The notes beneath the pieces were generated by a model. The model made no database searches and had not been told where the DNA came from. It saw nothing but the letters and a program-made list of their open reading frames with translations. From NCBI RefSeq assembly GCF_025154015.1, contig NZ_JAOAMV010000002.1:496001-560000 (forward strand): 64,000 bases of DNA, in the 5' to 3' direction. The position numbers were made by a program, and so were the translations under genes. Positions 46,177 through 55,973 of this stretch are shown here, one piece after another. The stretch is from Tsuneonella litorea. Its GTDB lineage: Bacteria > Pseudomonadota > Alphaproteobacteria > Sphingomonadales > Sphingomonadaceae. Within the stretch, counting starts at the first letter, position 1. Each line of letters starts with the position of its first letter.

Positions 46177-46851
46177 ATGGCTTACCTGTCGCACACGACC
46201 TGGAAGGACCGCCCCGGCGCGGTCGCCGCCGTCGTCGCAATCCATGGCCTCGTGGGGTACGCCCTGGTGACGGGCCTCAGCTTCGAGAAGATCATCGAAA
46301 CGGTGAAGAATCCCCAAGGGATCAACGTCGAAGTGCCGCTCGACCCCCCACCGCCTCCGCCCGAGCCCGATCCCCAGGTCGAACCGGAGCCCTCGCTCGT
46401 CACCCCGCCCGTCCACGCCCCGGCGCCGCCGCTCGACCTGTCCCCGGTGCGCCCGCCGATCGACACGACGCCGATCATCGTGCCGCTGCCCGATCCGGTC
46501 CCCTTTGTCGTGCCGCGACCCACGCCGAGCGCGACCCCGGCTCGCCCCGCGTTCGATCCGGTCGCTGTCAGACCGCGCGGCGATCCGGGCAAGTGGGTGA
46601 CGGTCGAAGACTATCGATCGAGCTGGATCAGCCGCGAATGGACCGGCGTCACCCGCTTCCGGCTGACCGTCGGCGCCAACGGCAAGGTGCAGGACTGCGC
46701 GGTCACCGCATCGAGCGGCCATGCCGAACTCGATAACGCGACTTGCGCGCTGATCAGCCGCCGTGCGCAGTTCGAACCGGCGCGGGACGCGACCGGCACG
46801 AAGATCGCCGGTAGCTACGCCAGCGCGGTCCGCTGGGAGCTTCCCGAATAG
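46177..46851 (+). CDS. Energy transducer TonB
   Basis: 224 residues: a short cytosolic end, one transmembrane helix (about 15-35), a Pro-rich periplasmic spacer (VPLDPPPPPPEPDPQVEPEP) and a C-terminal TonB domain with TRFRLTVGANGKVQDCAVTA and LISRRAQFEPARD. It transmits proton-motive energy to outer-membrane receptors; exbB/exbD are not in the window. The ATG at 46177 has AGAGGAG upstream. Two cysteines (about 180 and 197) may form a disulfide. Confidence 0.92.
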   Translation: MAYLSHTTWKDRPGAVAAVVAIHGLVGYALVTGLSFEKIIETVKNPQGINVEVPLDPPPPPPEPDPQVEPEPSLVTPPVHAPAPPLDLSPVRPPIDTTPIIVPLPDPVPFVVPRPTPSATPARPAFDPVAVRPRGDPGKWVTVEDYRSSWISREWTGVTRFRLTVGANGKVQDCAVTASSGHAELDNATCALISRRAQFEPARDATGTKIAGSYASAVRWELPE

Positions 46852-46854
46852 GGT

Positions 46855-47082
46855 CTAGGGCGCGCCGCCGGTTCGATCCGCCGGCGCGTCCAGCTGCCTG
46901 ACCGGGGCGCGCCCCTCGCTGTCGGGCAGAGTCCAGATCGCCACGTTCACGACCGCGATCCCCGCCAGGACGAGCATCAGGAGCGCCTTCTTGCGCATAC
47001 CTGGCTTGTTCCACAGCCACGCGGCCCCGCCGACGAGCGCGAAGGTCGCGAGGACGAGGATCGAGAGGACCGCGGGCATCAT
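46855..47082 (-). CDS. Small membrane protein of unknown function
   Basis: 75 residues with two hydrophobic helices (about 4-24 and 34-54, separated by NKPGMRKK) and a polar C-terminus. No family recognised. Start at ATG 47082 or 47079 (tandem ATGs). It ends 3 bases after the convergent tonB stop. Hydrophobic periodicity and codon use support a real gene, but it is short. Confidence 0.55.
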   Translation of the reverse strand: MMPAVLSILVLATFALVGGAAWLWNKPGMRKKALLMLVLAGIAVVNVAIWTLPDSEGRAPVRQLDAPADRTGGAP

Positions 47083-47187
47083 GGCCGCACCCCTAGCGCC
47101 AACCGGGCACCCGGAACAGCCCGCCCGCCCACTTGTTCTTGCTCCACACGGGCGGGCTGGCCGCCCCGCATCCATCGGAGTGCATCG

Positions 47188-47577
47188 ATGAGCATTTTCG
47201 GCAAGATCAGGGACGCCATCTTCGGCAGGGAACACCCCGCACCGGCGCCTTCTCCCACGATCGACACCACCCAATCACCGGGCAATCCGCCCCCCAGCCC
47301 CGAACCCAGCGACAGCGCGGCGATCGGTGTCGTGGATGTTGAGAACAACCTCGACAATATGCCGGGCGCCGACCGGCTCAACTGGCGCACGTCGATCGTC
47401 GACCTGATGAAGCTTATCGGGGTCGATTCCGACTACGAGAGCCGCAAGGCGCTCGCCCAGGAAATGGGCCGGGCCGACTATTCGGGCAGCGCCGAGGACA
47501 ACGTCTGGCTGCACCGGCAGGTGATGAGCGAACTTGCCCGCAACGGCGGACGGGTTCCGGCGGAATTCATCGACTGA
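47188..47577 (+). CDS. DUF3597 domain protein
   Basis: 129 residues. MSIFGKIRDAIFG at the N-terminus is followed by a Pro/Ser-rich linker (about 17-42) and a C-terminal helical domain (DRLNWRTSIVDLMKLIGVDS, then SRKALAQEMG and VWLHRQVMSELARNGG), the DUF3597 pattern found in LysM-like or small cell-envelope proteins. Function unknown. ATG at 47188 is preceded by CATCGGAG. It is a single gene before the second DUF885 gene. Confidence 0.88.
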   Translation: MSIFGKIRDAIFGREHPAPAPSPTIDTTQSPGNPPPSPEPSDSAAIGVVDVENNLDNMPGADRLNWRTSIVDLMKLIGVDSDYESRKALAQEMGRADYSGSAEDNVWLHRQVMSELARNGGRVPAEFID

Positions 47578-47617
47578 CGGTTTGACTTGCGCCCGCGCGT
47601 CTCCGTAAGCGCGCTGG

Positions 47618-49450
47618 ATGGAGTCGCACTTTCAGGTCACCCGCCGCCAGGCCCTCTCCGGGATCGGCGGCGTATCCGCCATCGCCCTGTCGGGCTGCAC
47701 GACACTAGCCTCGCCGGCCGGCCAGGGCGAGGCAGCCGCCCTATTGGACGATATCGCCTGGCGGCTGCTCGAACACAGCCCCACGGGCGCGACCGCGATG
47801 GGTCTGGACGTCGGTGAGCACGCGGAATTGCGGGGGAAGCTCGGGGACAGCTCGCCAGCGGGCGACCGCGCGCTCGCAGCCACGCTCCGGTCCGCTCTCG
47901 CGCAGGTCCGGGCGGTGGATACCGCCGTCCTGGACCCGGCCACGCGCACCAGTTTCGAGGTTGTCGATAGTGCCTTCTCGACCGCGCTCGACGGGTTCGC
48001 GCTGCCCTATGGCGAGATCACCGTCGGCGGCTGGCGCAATGCGCCCTACGCGGTGATCCAGAACGTCGGCGGATACATCGACTTCCCCCGGTTCATGACC
48101 GCAACGCACCCCGTGCGCGATGCGGCGGACGCCGAATACTACCTCGACCGCATCGCCGCGATCCCCGCCCAGCTTGACGGCGAGCTCGAGCGGATCCGCG
48201 CCGCGCGGGCGATGGGCGTGGTGCCGCCGGGCTTCCTGCTCGACAAGGCGATCGCGGCGATGAAGAAGTCGATCGCCGATGCGCGCTCGCGCGAAGGTGC
48301 CTACGTCGACGGACTGACGAGCCGCACGGCCGGCATTCCCGGCGAATGGGGGAACCGCGCCTTCGCCATATCGTCCGGCCCGATCGCCGCCGCGCTCGAG
48401 CGGCAGCTGGCCGAGCTTGAGGCCGAACGCGCGGTCGCCGACATGGACCCCGGCCTGTGGAGCCAGCCCCGCGGCGACGAATGGTACGCCTGGGCCCTGC
48501 GCGCCGCGACCACGACGCGCCTCTCGCCCGAGGAAATCCACGCCATCGGCCTTGCCGAGCTGGAGGAAATCCACGCGAAGATGGACCCGATCCTGGTCAA
48601 GCTCGGCTACCGCGACGGATCGGTGGGCCAGCGAATGAAGGCGCTGGGCGAAGACCGCCGGTTCATGTTCGCCGACGGCGACCCGGGCCGCGCCGAGATC
48701 ATGGCGTTCCTCCACGAGCGACTTGCATGGATCAAGGCCCAGATGCCGCGCGCGTTCGAGCGCCCCGTCGATCCCAACATGGAGATCCGCCGGCTTCCCG
48801 TGGCCGAGGAACCGGGTGCCCCCAACGCCTATGGCGGTGCGGGCAGCAAGGACGGAAAGATTCCCGGGCGGATGTGGATCAACCTCCACACAACCGACCT
48901 GCACCGGACCTACACGCTGCCGACGCTGGTGCACCACGAAGCGATCCCCGGCCACGTCTGGCAGGGCGAATATTCGAACCAGCTTCCCACTATCCGCTCG
49001 ATGCTTTCGTTCAGCGCGTTTTCGGAAGGCTGGGCGCTCTACGGAGAGCAGCTCGCGGACGAGTTGGGCGCCTATGTCGATCATCCCGAATGGCGCCTCG
49101 GCTACCTGCAGGACCAGGCCTGGCGCGCCTGCCGCCTGATCGCGGATACCGGACTGCACCATATGCGCTGGACCAGGCAGCAGGCACTGGACTTGTTCGT
49201 CGAGCGCAACGGCAGCAACCCGCTCGAGATGGCGAGCGAGGTGGACCGGTACTGCTCGTGGCCGGGCCAGGCCTGTTCGTACAAGATCGGGCACACCGCG
49301 ATCGTGCGCGAGCGCGCGCGGGGGCAGGCCGCGCTCGGGGACCGGTTCGACCTCAAGGCGTTCGACCAGGCGGTCGTCGACGGGGGCAACGTGCCGATGG
49401 ACGTGCTGTCCAAGACCGTCGACCGCTACATCGCGCGGGCGCGCGGCTGA
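47618..49450 (+). CDS. DUF885 family lipoprotein, HExxH-type
   Basis: 610 residues. The start has a Tat-like twin-Arg signal (VTRRQALSGIGGVSAIALSGC), ending in a lipobox Cys near residue 27, so it is probably a Tat-exported lipoprotein. The DUF885 domain shows VHHEAIPGHVWQGEYS and FSEGWALYGEQLADELG as metal-site motifs. The other DUF885 protein (40844-42703) has HEGLPGHH and a Sec signal; here the second His of the HH pair is replaced (HVW). Substrate unknown. It ends before the pckA terminator. Confidence 0.92.
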   Translation: MESHFQVTRRQALSGIGGVSAIALSGCTTLASPAGQGEAAALLDDIAWRLLEHSPTGATAMGLDVGEHAELRGKLGDSSPAGDRALAATLRSALAQVRAVDTAVLDPATRTSFEVVDSAFSTALDGFALPYGEITVGGWRNAPYAVIQNVGGYIDFPRFMTATHPVRDAADAEYYLDRIAAIPAQLDGELERIRAARAMGVVPPGFLLDKAIAAMKKSIADARSREGAYVDGLTSRTAGIPGEWGNRAFAISSGPIAAALERQLAELEAERAVADMDPGLWSQPRGDEWYAWALRAATTTRLSPEEIHAIGLAELEEIHAKMDPILVKLGYRDGSVGQRMKALGEDRRFMFADGDPGRAEIMAFLHERLAWIKAQMPRAFERPVDPNMEIRRLPVAEEPGAPNAYGGAGSKDGKIPGRMWINLHTTDLHRTYTLPTLVHHEAIPGHVWQGEYSNQLPTIRSMLSFSAFSEGWALYGEQLADELGAYVDHPEWRLGYLQDQAWRACRLIADTGLHHMRWTRQQALDLFVERNGSNPLEMASEVDRYCSWPGQACSYKIGHTAIVRERARGQAALGDRFDLKAFDQAVVDGGNVPMDVLSKTVDRYIARARG

Positions 49451-49525
49451 CCGGTCGCCTGCCGCCGCGTGAAATAGTCGGCCAAGGGCACGCGCACCTC
49501 CCTTGGGGCGTGCCAGACAGTTAAA

Positions 49526-49554
49526 GGCCCCGGTCCGGTTTCCCGGCCGGGGCC
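49526..49554. terminator. Terminator between the DUF885 gene and pckA
   Basis: GGCCCCGGTCCGG and CCGGCCGGGGCC form a 12-bp stem with one bulged T and loop TTTC. On the minus strand it is followed by TTTAACTG, so it terminates pckA, and it may also stop the plus-strand DUF885 transcript. Confidence 0.75.
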
Positions 49555-49579
49555 CCCCTCTCCAACTCGTGCGAAGCCG

Positions 49580-51190
49580 TCAGGCGGCTTCGGCAGCCAG
49601 GTTCGGCGCGGCGTCGCGCACCCCCTGGTCGACGTGATTCTCGAACTGGGCGAAATTGTCGACGAACAGCTGCACCAGCTTGTGCGCGGTGCGGTCGTAG
49701 GCGTCGGGATCAGCCCAGGCCGCCCGCGGGTCCAGCAGCCGGGCGTCGACGCCCGGAACGCTCACCGGAACATCGAACCCGAAGTTGGGATCCTTGCGGA
49801 AGTCGGCGTCGTTGAGGCTGCCGTCGAGCGCGGCGTTGAGCAGCGCGCGGGTCGCCTTGATCGGCATTCGCTCGATGCCCTCGTCGGTCGCCTTGCCGCC
49901 CGACCAGCCGGTGTTGAGCAGCCAGCACTGGACGTTGCCCTTAGCGATCCGTTCCTTGAGCAGGTTGCCGTAAACGCTGGGGTGCCGCGGCATGAACGGG
50001 GCGCCGAAGCAGGTGCTGAACGTTGCCTCGGGCTCGGTCACGCCGATCTCGGTGCCGGCCACCTTGGCGGTGTAGCCCGACAGGAAATGGTACATCGCCT
50101 GGTCGGGCGTCAGCCGCGCGATCGGCGGCAGGACCCCGAACGCGTCGGCGGTCAGCATCACCACGTTCGACGGCGGCGGCCCCATGTTGTCCTGGCTCGC
50201 GTTCGGGATGAATTCGATCGGATAGGCGCCGCGGCTGTTCTCGGCGAGCGAGTTGTCGTCGAAGTCGAGTTCGCCGTTCTCGTCCATCACCACGTTCTCG
50301 AGCACCGTGCCGCGCATCCTGGTCGTGGCGTAGATTTCGGGCTCTGCCTCGGGCGAGAGGCGGATCATCTTGGCGTAGCAGCCGCCCTCGAAATTGAAGA
50401 CCGCAGTGTCCGACCAGCCGTGCTCGTCGTCGCCGATCAGCGTGCGGCTGGCGTCGGCCGAAAGCGTGGTCTTGCCGGTCCCCGACAGGCCAAAGAACAC
50501 GGCCGTCTTGCCGTCCGGTCCGATATTGGCGCTGCAGTGCATCGGCATCACGCCCTGCGCGGGCAGCAGGTAGTTGAGGATGCCGAACACGCTCTTCTTC
50601 ATTTCGCCGGCGTACTTGGTGCCGCCGATGAGGATCAGCTTTTCCGACAGGTTGACCGCGATCACCGTCTCGCTCCGCGTGCCGTGGCGCTCGGGATCGG
50701 CCCGGAAGCTGGGCAGGTCGATGATCGTGTATTCCGGAGTGAAGCCGGCGAGTTCCGCCTCGGTCGGCCGCACAAGCAGCGTGCGGATGAACAGGTTGTG
50801 CCACGCCAGTTCGTTGATCACCCGCACGTTCACGCGGTGCTCGGGCTGCGAGCCGCCGAACAGGTCGGCGACGTAGAGCGCGTCCTTGTCCTTCAGCGCG
50901 GCCATGAAATCGGCCTTGAGGGCAGCGAAATGCGCGGGCGACATCGGCACGTTGACCTTGCCCCAGTTGACCGTGCTCTCGGTCTCGGCATCGCGGACGA
51001 TGAACTTGTCCCTGGCGCTGCGTCCGGTGTGCTTGCCGGTTTCCACGACCAGCGCGCCGTCCTTCGCCAGCCGCCCCTCGCCGTTGGCGATCGCGGTGTC
51101 GATCAGCGCGTCGGTGCCGAGGTTGGCTTCGATACGGGCGGAGGTTTCGATGCCCTGGGCGGACAGCGGATGAGCGAGGGCGGCGGTCAC
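49580..51190 (-). CDS. pckA: Phosphoenolpyruvate carboxykinase (ATP)
   Basis: 536 residues. The kinase P-loop is [18 protein letters not shown], with metal-site [10 protein letters not shown] next to it; [20 protein letters not shown] and [13 protein letters not shown] are family motifs. It decarboxylates oxaloacetate to PEP in gluconeogenesis. The start is GTG at 51190, with GGAGAGAAAG upstream; the open frame before it is not conserved. It is divergent from chvI across 217 bases, the arrangement seen in other alphaproteobacteria where ChvI can control pckA. Confidence 0.97.
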   Translation of the reverse strand: MTAALAHPLSAQGIETSARIEANLGTDALIDTAIANGEGRLAKDGALVVETGKHTGRSARDKFIVRDAETESTVNWGKVNVPMSPAHFAALKADFMAALKDKDALYVADLFGGSQPEHRVNVRVINELAWHNLFIRTLLVRPTEAELAGFTPEYTIIDLPSFRADPERHGTRSETVIAVNLSEKLILIGGTKYAGEMKKSVFGILNYLLPAQGVMPMHCSANIGPDGKTAVFFGLSGTGKTTLSADASRTLIGDDEHGWSDTAVFNFEGGCYAKMIRLSPEAEPEIYATTRMRGTVLENVVMDENGELDFDDNSLAENSRGAYPIEFIPNASQDNMGPPPSNVVMLTADAFGVLPPIARLTPDQAMYHFLSGYTAKVAGTEIGVTEPEATFSTCFGAPFMPRHPSVYGNLLKERIAKGNVQCWLLNTGWSGGKATDEGIERMPIKATRALLNAALDGSLNDADFRKDPNFGFDVPVSVPGVDARLLDPRAAWADPDAYDRTAHKLVQLFVDNFAQFENHVDQGVRDAAPNLAAEAA

Positions 51191-51407
51191 TTCTTTCTCT
51201 CCAGTTCCGTAGCGGAAATCCAAGCGGCTGGTCGCACGTTCGCGATGCTGTGCATACGAATGCGCGGGCCTTGTCCCGGCCAATAGTCGGCAATCCGATT
51301 CCCGTCAAACAGCCGCGTGATGGCAAAAGTTTGGCGGACCAAAGAACCACCCTCCCTCCGCGCAAAGCCGCGTTGCCGTAAGCGCCCGCAGCCGCTAGTC
51401 GGGGGCG

Positions 51408-52169
51408 ATGCAGGTCGATGCCAACGAAACCGGTAGCACCTCGGGCACTCGCGCGGATCGGACCACGATCGCGCTCGTCGACGACGATCGCAACATCCTC
51501 ACCACCGTTTCCATCGCGCTGCAGGCCGAAGGGTTCGCGACCCGCGTCTATTCGGACGGCGAGGCCGCGCTGAAGGCGATCAGCGAAAATCCGCCCGACT
51601 TCGGGGTCTTCGACATCAAGATGCCGCGGATGGACGGAATGGAGCTTCTCCGCCGGGTCCGCGCGCAGCATCCCGCTCTTCCCGTCATCTTCCTTACCAG
51701 CAAGGACGACGAGCAGGACGAGGAAGCCGGCTTCGAGATGGGCGCCGACGACTACATCGCAAAGCCGTTCAGCCTGCGGCTGCTGATCGCCCGGATCCGC
51801 GCCATCCTGAAGCGCAGCGGTGCGGTCGATCCCCACGAAGCCGACGCCAGCGCGCCAGAGCCCGGCCCGGTGATCGAGCGCGGCCGCCTGCGAATGGACC
51901 CAGCGCGCCACCAGGTGACGTGGGAGGACCGCCCGGTCTCGCTCACCGTCACCGAGTTCCTCATCCTCGAGGCGCTCGCGCAGCGTCCGGGCGTGATCAA
52001 GAGCCGCAACCAGTTGATGGATGCCGCCTATCCCGACGACGTCTTCGTCGACGATCGCACGGTCGACAGCCACATCAAGCGGATGCGCCGCAAGTTCCGC
52101 AGCGTGGACCCCGACTTCGCCGCGATCGAAACGCTTTACGGCGCGGGCTACAGCTTCGCCGATGGCTGA
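51408..52169 (+). CDS. chvI: Two-component response regulator ChvI
   Basis: 253 residues, OmpR/PhoB class. Receiver with [10 protein letters not shown], phospho-acceptor D69 in [12 protein letters not shown] and Lys in DDYIAKPFS; then a winged helix ([37 protein letters not shown]). ChvI regulates envelope stress, acid response and metabolism in alphaproteobacteria. Divergent from pckA; chvG starts 11 bases downstream, so both are likely co-transcribed with hprK-rapZ-EIIA-ptsH. Confidence 0.94.
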   Translation: MQVDANETGSTSGTRADRTTIALVDDDRNILTTVSIALQAEGFATRVYSDGEAALKAISENPPDFGVFDIKMPRMDGMELLRRVRAQHPALPVIFLTSKDDEQDEEAGFEMGADDYIAKPFSLRLLIARIRAILKRSGAVDPHEADASAPEPGPVIERGRLRMDPARHQVTWEDRPVSLTVTEFLILEALAQRPGVIKSRNQLMDAAYPDDVFVDDRTVDSHIKRMRRKFRSVDPDFAAIETLYGAGYSFADG

Positions 52170-52180
52170 GGCGCTTGCCG

Positions 52181-53752
52181 ATGAACCGGGCGGCTGATCC
52201 CACGGCGGGGCTGACGCGCTTCACGCCCGGGCGGCGTCTGTCGCTTACCCCGCGCATCCTGATCATCAATCTGCTGCCGCTGCTGCTGCTGGGCGGCGGG
52301 GTGTTCTATCTCGACAGCTACCGCAAGCAGCTGCTCAACGAACGCTACAAGCTGGCGCGGGTCGAGGCGCAGATCACCGCCGAGGCGCTGGCCGGCGCCA
52401 GCAGGGAACGCCAGGAGGCGCTGCTGATCCAGATCGGCAAGGAGCAGAAGATGCGCCTGCGTATGTTCGACGCGGAGGGCAACCTGTGGGCCGACAGCTT
52501 CCAGCTCGCCGAACCCAGTTTCGCGTTCGACCGGCCCGGAGACGAAACCTGGCAGGAAAACCTCGCCCGCTGGCTCGACCGCGCGGTCGATACCGTGGTC
52601 GGCGCCGATCCCATCCCCGACTACGTCGAGCCGGACGACCCCGATGCCGACGCCTGGCCCGAACTGAAACGCGCGCGCGAGGAGAACCTGACCCAGATCC
52701 AGCTGCGCGACGCGAGCGACGGGACGCCGGTGATCAACACCGCCGCCCCCGTTGGCCTGCTCGGCGCGACCCTGCTCACCACCCGCAACGCGGTGGACAT
52801 CACCCAGCAGGTTCGCGAAGCACGCAGCACGCTGATCATCGCGGTGCTGCTCGCGCTGTTCATGTCGACGCTGCTGTCGCTATACATGGCGCGCACCATC
52901 GTCAGCCCGCTGCGAATGCTGGCGAGCGCGACCAACCGCGTGCGGCAGGGCCGCGAGCGCCAGGTCGAGGTGCCGCGCCTGCCGATGCGCCGCGACGAGA
53001 TCGGCCAGCTTGCCCGCGCAATCGCCGACATGACCGACACGCTGCGCCACCGCATCGACGCGGTCGAACATTTCGCCGCCGACGTCGCGCACGAGATCAA
53101 GAACCCGCTCGCGTCCCTGCGCAGCGCGCTCGAATCGCTCGCTCAGGTCGAGGACACGGAACTGCGCGGTCAGCTGAACGCGATCGCCGCCCATGACGTG
53201 CGGCGGATCGACCGCCTGGTCAGCGAGATATCCGAGGCCAGCCGCATCGACGCCGAACTCAGCCGCGCGACGTTCGAGCGGATCGACCTCGTCGCGCTGG
53301 CGCAGAACATCGTCGGGCGGAGAGATACCCGCGCCGAGAACGCCGACCACCGGGTCGTCATCACCCGGCCGCCGGGCGGCGCTCAGGTGCTGGGTGTGCC
53401 CGTCCGGCTCGAGCGCGTGATCGACAACCTGCTCGACAACGCGGTTTCGTTCTCGCCGCCCGGCACCCCGATCGAACTGACGATCGACCGCGGCGACCGG
53501 CTGGTCACGCTGGCGGTCAGCGACCACGGGCCAGGCATCCCCGAAGACGCCCGCGAAAAGGTCTTCCGCCGGTTCCATTCCGACCGGCCCGAGGAAGAGG
53601 GTTTCGGCCAGCACAGCGGGCTCGGCCTGGCGATAGCGCGGACCATCGCCGAAGCGCACGACGGGACCCTGATCGCCGAACCGCGGAGCGACGGAGCCTG
53701 CGGGGCGAGCATGGTTCTCACCCTGCCGGATGCGGACGTCCCGCGCCGATGA
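52181..53752 (+). CDS. chvG: Sensor histidine kinase ChvG
   Basis: 523 residues. Two membrane helices (about 25-45 and 205-225) bracket a periplasmic sensor domain; the HAMP (SPLRMLASATNRVRQGRERQ), the H-box (AADVAHEIKNPLASLRSALE) and ATPase motifs (DNLLDNAVSFSPPGTP, DHGPGIPEDAREKVFRRF, SGLGLAIAR) follow in order. It phosphorylates ChvI. The ATG at 52181 is chosen to give the family-like N-terminus; upstream open frame is inside chvI. It overlaps hprK by 4 bases. Confidence 0.94.
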   Translation: MNRAADPTAGLTRFTPGRRLSLTPRILIINLLPLLLLGGGVFYLDSYRKQLLNERYKLARVEAQITAEALAGASRERQEALLIQIGKEQKMRLRMFDAEGNLWADSFQLAEPSFAFDRPGDETWQENLARWLDRAVDTVVGADPIPDYVEPDDPDADAWPELKRAREENLTQIQLRDASDGTPVINTAAPVGLLGATLLTTRNAVDITQQVREARSTLIIAVLLALFMSTLLSLYMARTIVSPLRMLASATNRVRQGRERQVEVPRLPMRRDEIGQLARAIADMTDTLRHRIDAVEHFAADVAHEIKNPLASLRSALESLAQVEDTELRGQLNAIAAHDVRRIDRLVSEISEASRIDAELSRATFERIDLVALAQNIVGRRDTRAENADHRVVITRPPGGAQVLGVPVRLERVIDNLLDNAVSFSPPGTPIELTIDRGDRLVTLAVSDHGPGIPEDAREKVFRRFHSDRPEEEGFGQHSGLGLAIARTIAEAHDGTLIAEPRSDGACGASMVLTLPDADVPRR

Positions 53753-54192
53753 CGCCCGCGGTGCCCTCGCTCCACCAGGCAACCGCGGTCGCGATCGGGG
53801 GCCGCGGTCTGCTGATCGAGGGACCGCCGGGCTGCGGCAAGACCACCCTCGCGCTCACCCTGATCGATCGCGGCGCGACGCTCATCGGCGACGACGGGGT
53901 CCGGCTGCACGCCGAAGCGGGCGTGCTGCTCGCGACCCCTCCATCGGCGACGGCGGGGCTGATCGAGGTGCGCGGAGTTGGAATCGCCACCCTTCCCACG
54001 ACCGGCGCTCCGGTAGCCCTGGTCCTGCGGGCGCACGACGTGCTGCCGCGGTTCGTCGAAGGCACGGGAACGGTCGCCCTTGCCGGGTGCGCGATACCGC
54101 TGCTCGCCTTCGACCTGCGCGGACCCGCCGCCGCGCTGCGCGCCGAATACGCGCTGGCGATGCACGGCCTGTCTCCCGGCAAGACGGCCTGA
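53749..54192 (+). CDS. hprK: Short HPr kinase/phosphorylase
   Basis: 147 residues, about half the Firmicute length because the N-terminal domain is absent, as usual in alphaproteobacteria. P-loop LIEGPPGCGKTTLALTLI, then the HPr kinase segment ATLIGDDGVRLHA and GLIEVRGVGIATLPTTGAPV. It phosphorylates HPr on the regulatory Ser; the matching Ser50 is intact in the HPr encoded 1.5 kb downstream. The ATG overlaps the chvG stop. Confidence 0.93.
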   Translation: MTPAVPSLHQATAVAIGGRGLLIEGPPGCGKTTLALTLIDRGATLIGDDGVRLHAEAGVLLATPPSATAGLIEVRGVGIATLPTTGAPVALVLRAHDVLPRFVEGTGTVALAGCAIPLLAFDLRGPAAALRAEYALAMHGLSPGKTA

Positions 54193-54237
54193 AGGCCGCC
54201 CTTCCAAAACACTTCCGCAGCCTCCACAGATGCGGGC

Positions 54238-55179
54238 ATGAACGCCGACTCGGCTTCCCGCTCCCGCTCGCAACGGGTGGTGCTCGTCACCGGTCTTTCC
54301 GGCGCGGGCAAGACCACCGCGCTGAGGGTGCTCGAGGATCTCGGGTGGGAGGCGATCGACAACTTCCCGATCCGACTGCTCGAACGGCTGATCGGCGCGG
54401 AATCCGCCAATCGCTTCGAACTTGGCGGAGAACCGCGCCCGCCGCTGGCGGTCGGCTTCGATTCGCGCACGCGGGGGTTCGTCCCGCAGGAAATCATCGC
54501 GCGCTGCAAGAAACTGGCGGCCCGACCGGACCTCGACCTCACCACGCTGTTCCTCGACTGCACCAGCGCGGAACTCGAGCGGCGCTACAACGAAACACGG
54601 CGGCGGCACCCGATGGCCCAGGGACGCCCGCTGATCGAGGGCATCCAGGCCGAGCGCGAACTGCTCGACCCCCTTCGCCGCTGGGCCGAGGCGGTCATCG
54701 ATACCAGCGCGCTGACCGCGAGCGATCTGCAACAGGCCATTCGCGACCGGTTCGCCGATGCGCCCGAGGACGCGATGACGGTCACCGTCGCAAGCTTCGG
54801 CTTTGCGCGCGGGATGCCGCCGCTGGCCGACCTCGTGTTCGACATGCGCTTCCTCGACAACCCGCACTGGGTTGCGGAGCTGCGGCCGCTGACCGGCCTC
54901 GACCCCGCGGTTTCTGCCCACATCGAAAACGATCCTGCGTGGGCCGAAGCGTATGCAAGGATCCGCGATCTCCTGCTCCTGCTGCTTCCGCGCTATGCCG
55001 AACAGGGCAAGACGTACGTGACGATCGCGTTCGGCTGCACCGGCGGCAGGCACCGGTCGGTTCACACCGCAGAGGCCATCGCGCGGGCCTTGCGCGAGGG
55101 CGGATTTTCGCCCACTGTCGTCCATCGCAACCTGGGTTCGCGCGCCGCAGACCAGCTCGAAGGGCAGCCGTTGGCATGA
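54238..55179 (+). CDS. rapZ: RNase adapter protein RapZ
   Basis: 313 residues. Walker A VLVTGLSGAGKTTALRVLED, then WEAIDNFPIRLLERL, the region VGFDSRTRGF and the C-terminal domain with FGCTGGRHRSVHTAEAIAR. RapZ binds GlcN6P and directs RNase E to GlmZ-type RNAs in enterics; in alphaproteobacteria it is linked to the PTS. It lies 45 bases after hprK and 76 before the EIIA gene. Confidence 0.96.
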   Translation: MNADSASRSRSQRVVLVTGLSGAGKTTALRVLEDLGWEAIDNFPIRLLERLIGAESANRFELGGEPRPPLAVGFDSRTRGFVPQEIIARCKKLAARPDLDLTTLFLDCTSAELERRYNETRRRHPMAQGRPLIEGIQAERELLDPLRRWAEAVIDTSALTASDLQQAIRDRFADAPEDAMTVTVASFGFARGMPPLADLVFDMRFLDNPHWVAELRPLTGLDPAVSAHIENDPAWAEAYARIRDLLLLLLPRYAEQGKTYVTIAFGCTGGRHRSVHTAEAIARALREGGFSPTVVHRNLGSRAADQLEGQPLA

Positions 55180-55255
55180 CGACCCCGCATCACGGCGGCG
55201 ACCGCGAAAGACGCGGCACCGCGGAACCATCTCGCAGGCAGAGCATCCCAGTCAC

Positions 55256-55684
55256 ATGATCGGATTGATCCTGGTCACCCACGGCCGCTTGGCCGAGGAA
55301 TTCGTCAGCGCGATGGAGCACGTGGTCGGCCCGCAGGAGGGCATCGCGACGATCTGCATCGGCCCGCACGACGACATGGAAAAGCGTCGCAAGGAGATCG
55401 CGGCCGCCATTGCCCGGGTAGATACCGGTGCGGGCGCGATCGTGCTGACCGACCTGTTCGGCGGTACGCCCTCCAATCTCGCCATCTCGCTACTCGAGGC
55501 TGGCCGGGTCGAGGTCATTGCGGGGGTCAACCTGCCGATGCTGATCCGCTTGGCCGGCGCGCGCAAGTCGATGGATGTCACTGCCGCGGTCTCCGCCGCG
55601 CGCGACGCCGGCAAGAGCTACATCACCATCGCTTCCGAATTCCTTGCCACGGGGGCGTGCGACAAGAAGAAGGCGGCGCAGTGA
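55256..55684 (+). CDS. PTS IIA component, mannose/fructose family
   Basis: 142 residues, single EIIA-Man domain. The phosphorylated His9 is in LILVTHGRLAEEF; the conserved LTDLFGGTPSNLAISLL and VEVIAGVNLPMLIRL follow. No EIIB or EIIC is fused or nearby, so the protein is regulatory rather than for sugar uptake. It forms a chain with HPr (11 bases downstream) and HprK. Confidence 0.95.
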   Translation: MIGLILVTHGRLAEEFVSAMEHVVGPQEGIATICIGPHDDMEKRRKEIAAAIARVDTGAGAIVLTDLFGGTPSNLAISLLEAGRVEVIAGVNLPMLIRLAGARKSMDVTAAVSAARDAGKSYITIASEFLATGACDKKKAAQ

Positions 55685-55694
55685 GCCCCGCCCG

Positions 55695-55973
55695 ATGAAC
55701 GAAGCGCGCCGGACCTGCACGATCGTCAACCAGCGAGGGCTTCACGCGCGCGCGAGCGCCAAGTTCGTGAACGCGGTTGCCGCGCTGCCCGACGGCTGCT
55801 CCGTGCGTCTTGCCAAGGACGGCAACGAGGCGGTCGGCGGCTCGATCCTCGGCCTGATGATGCTCGGCGCCGCCAAGGGTGACGACGTCGAGGTGATCGT
55901 CGCCGGCGACGGTGCCGATGCCGTGCTCGACCAGCTCTGCGCGATGATCGACGACGGTTTCGGCGAAGACTGA
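55695..55973 (+). CDS. ptsH: HPr family phosphocarrier protein
   Basis: 92 residues. His17 in QRGLHARASAKFV is phosphorylated by enzyme I; the regulatory Ser50 in VGGSILGLMMLGAAKGD is the HprK target. Both are intact. The ATG at 55695 is preferred to a far longer frame reading back into the EIIA gene. The TGA overlaps the ATG of the next gene (55973). Enzyme I is not in this window. Confidence 0.95.
   Translation: MNEARRTCTIVNQRGLHARASAKFVNAVAALPDGCSVRLAKDGNEAVGGSILGLMMLGAAKGDDVEVIVAGDGADAVLDQLCAMIDDGFGED

Noticed and set aside
49634-51286. 550-codon plus-strand frame over pckA
   Set aside because: Shadow of pckA, which has all catalytic motifs; no ribosome site or homology for the antisense frame.
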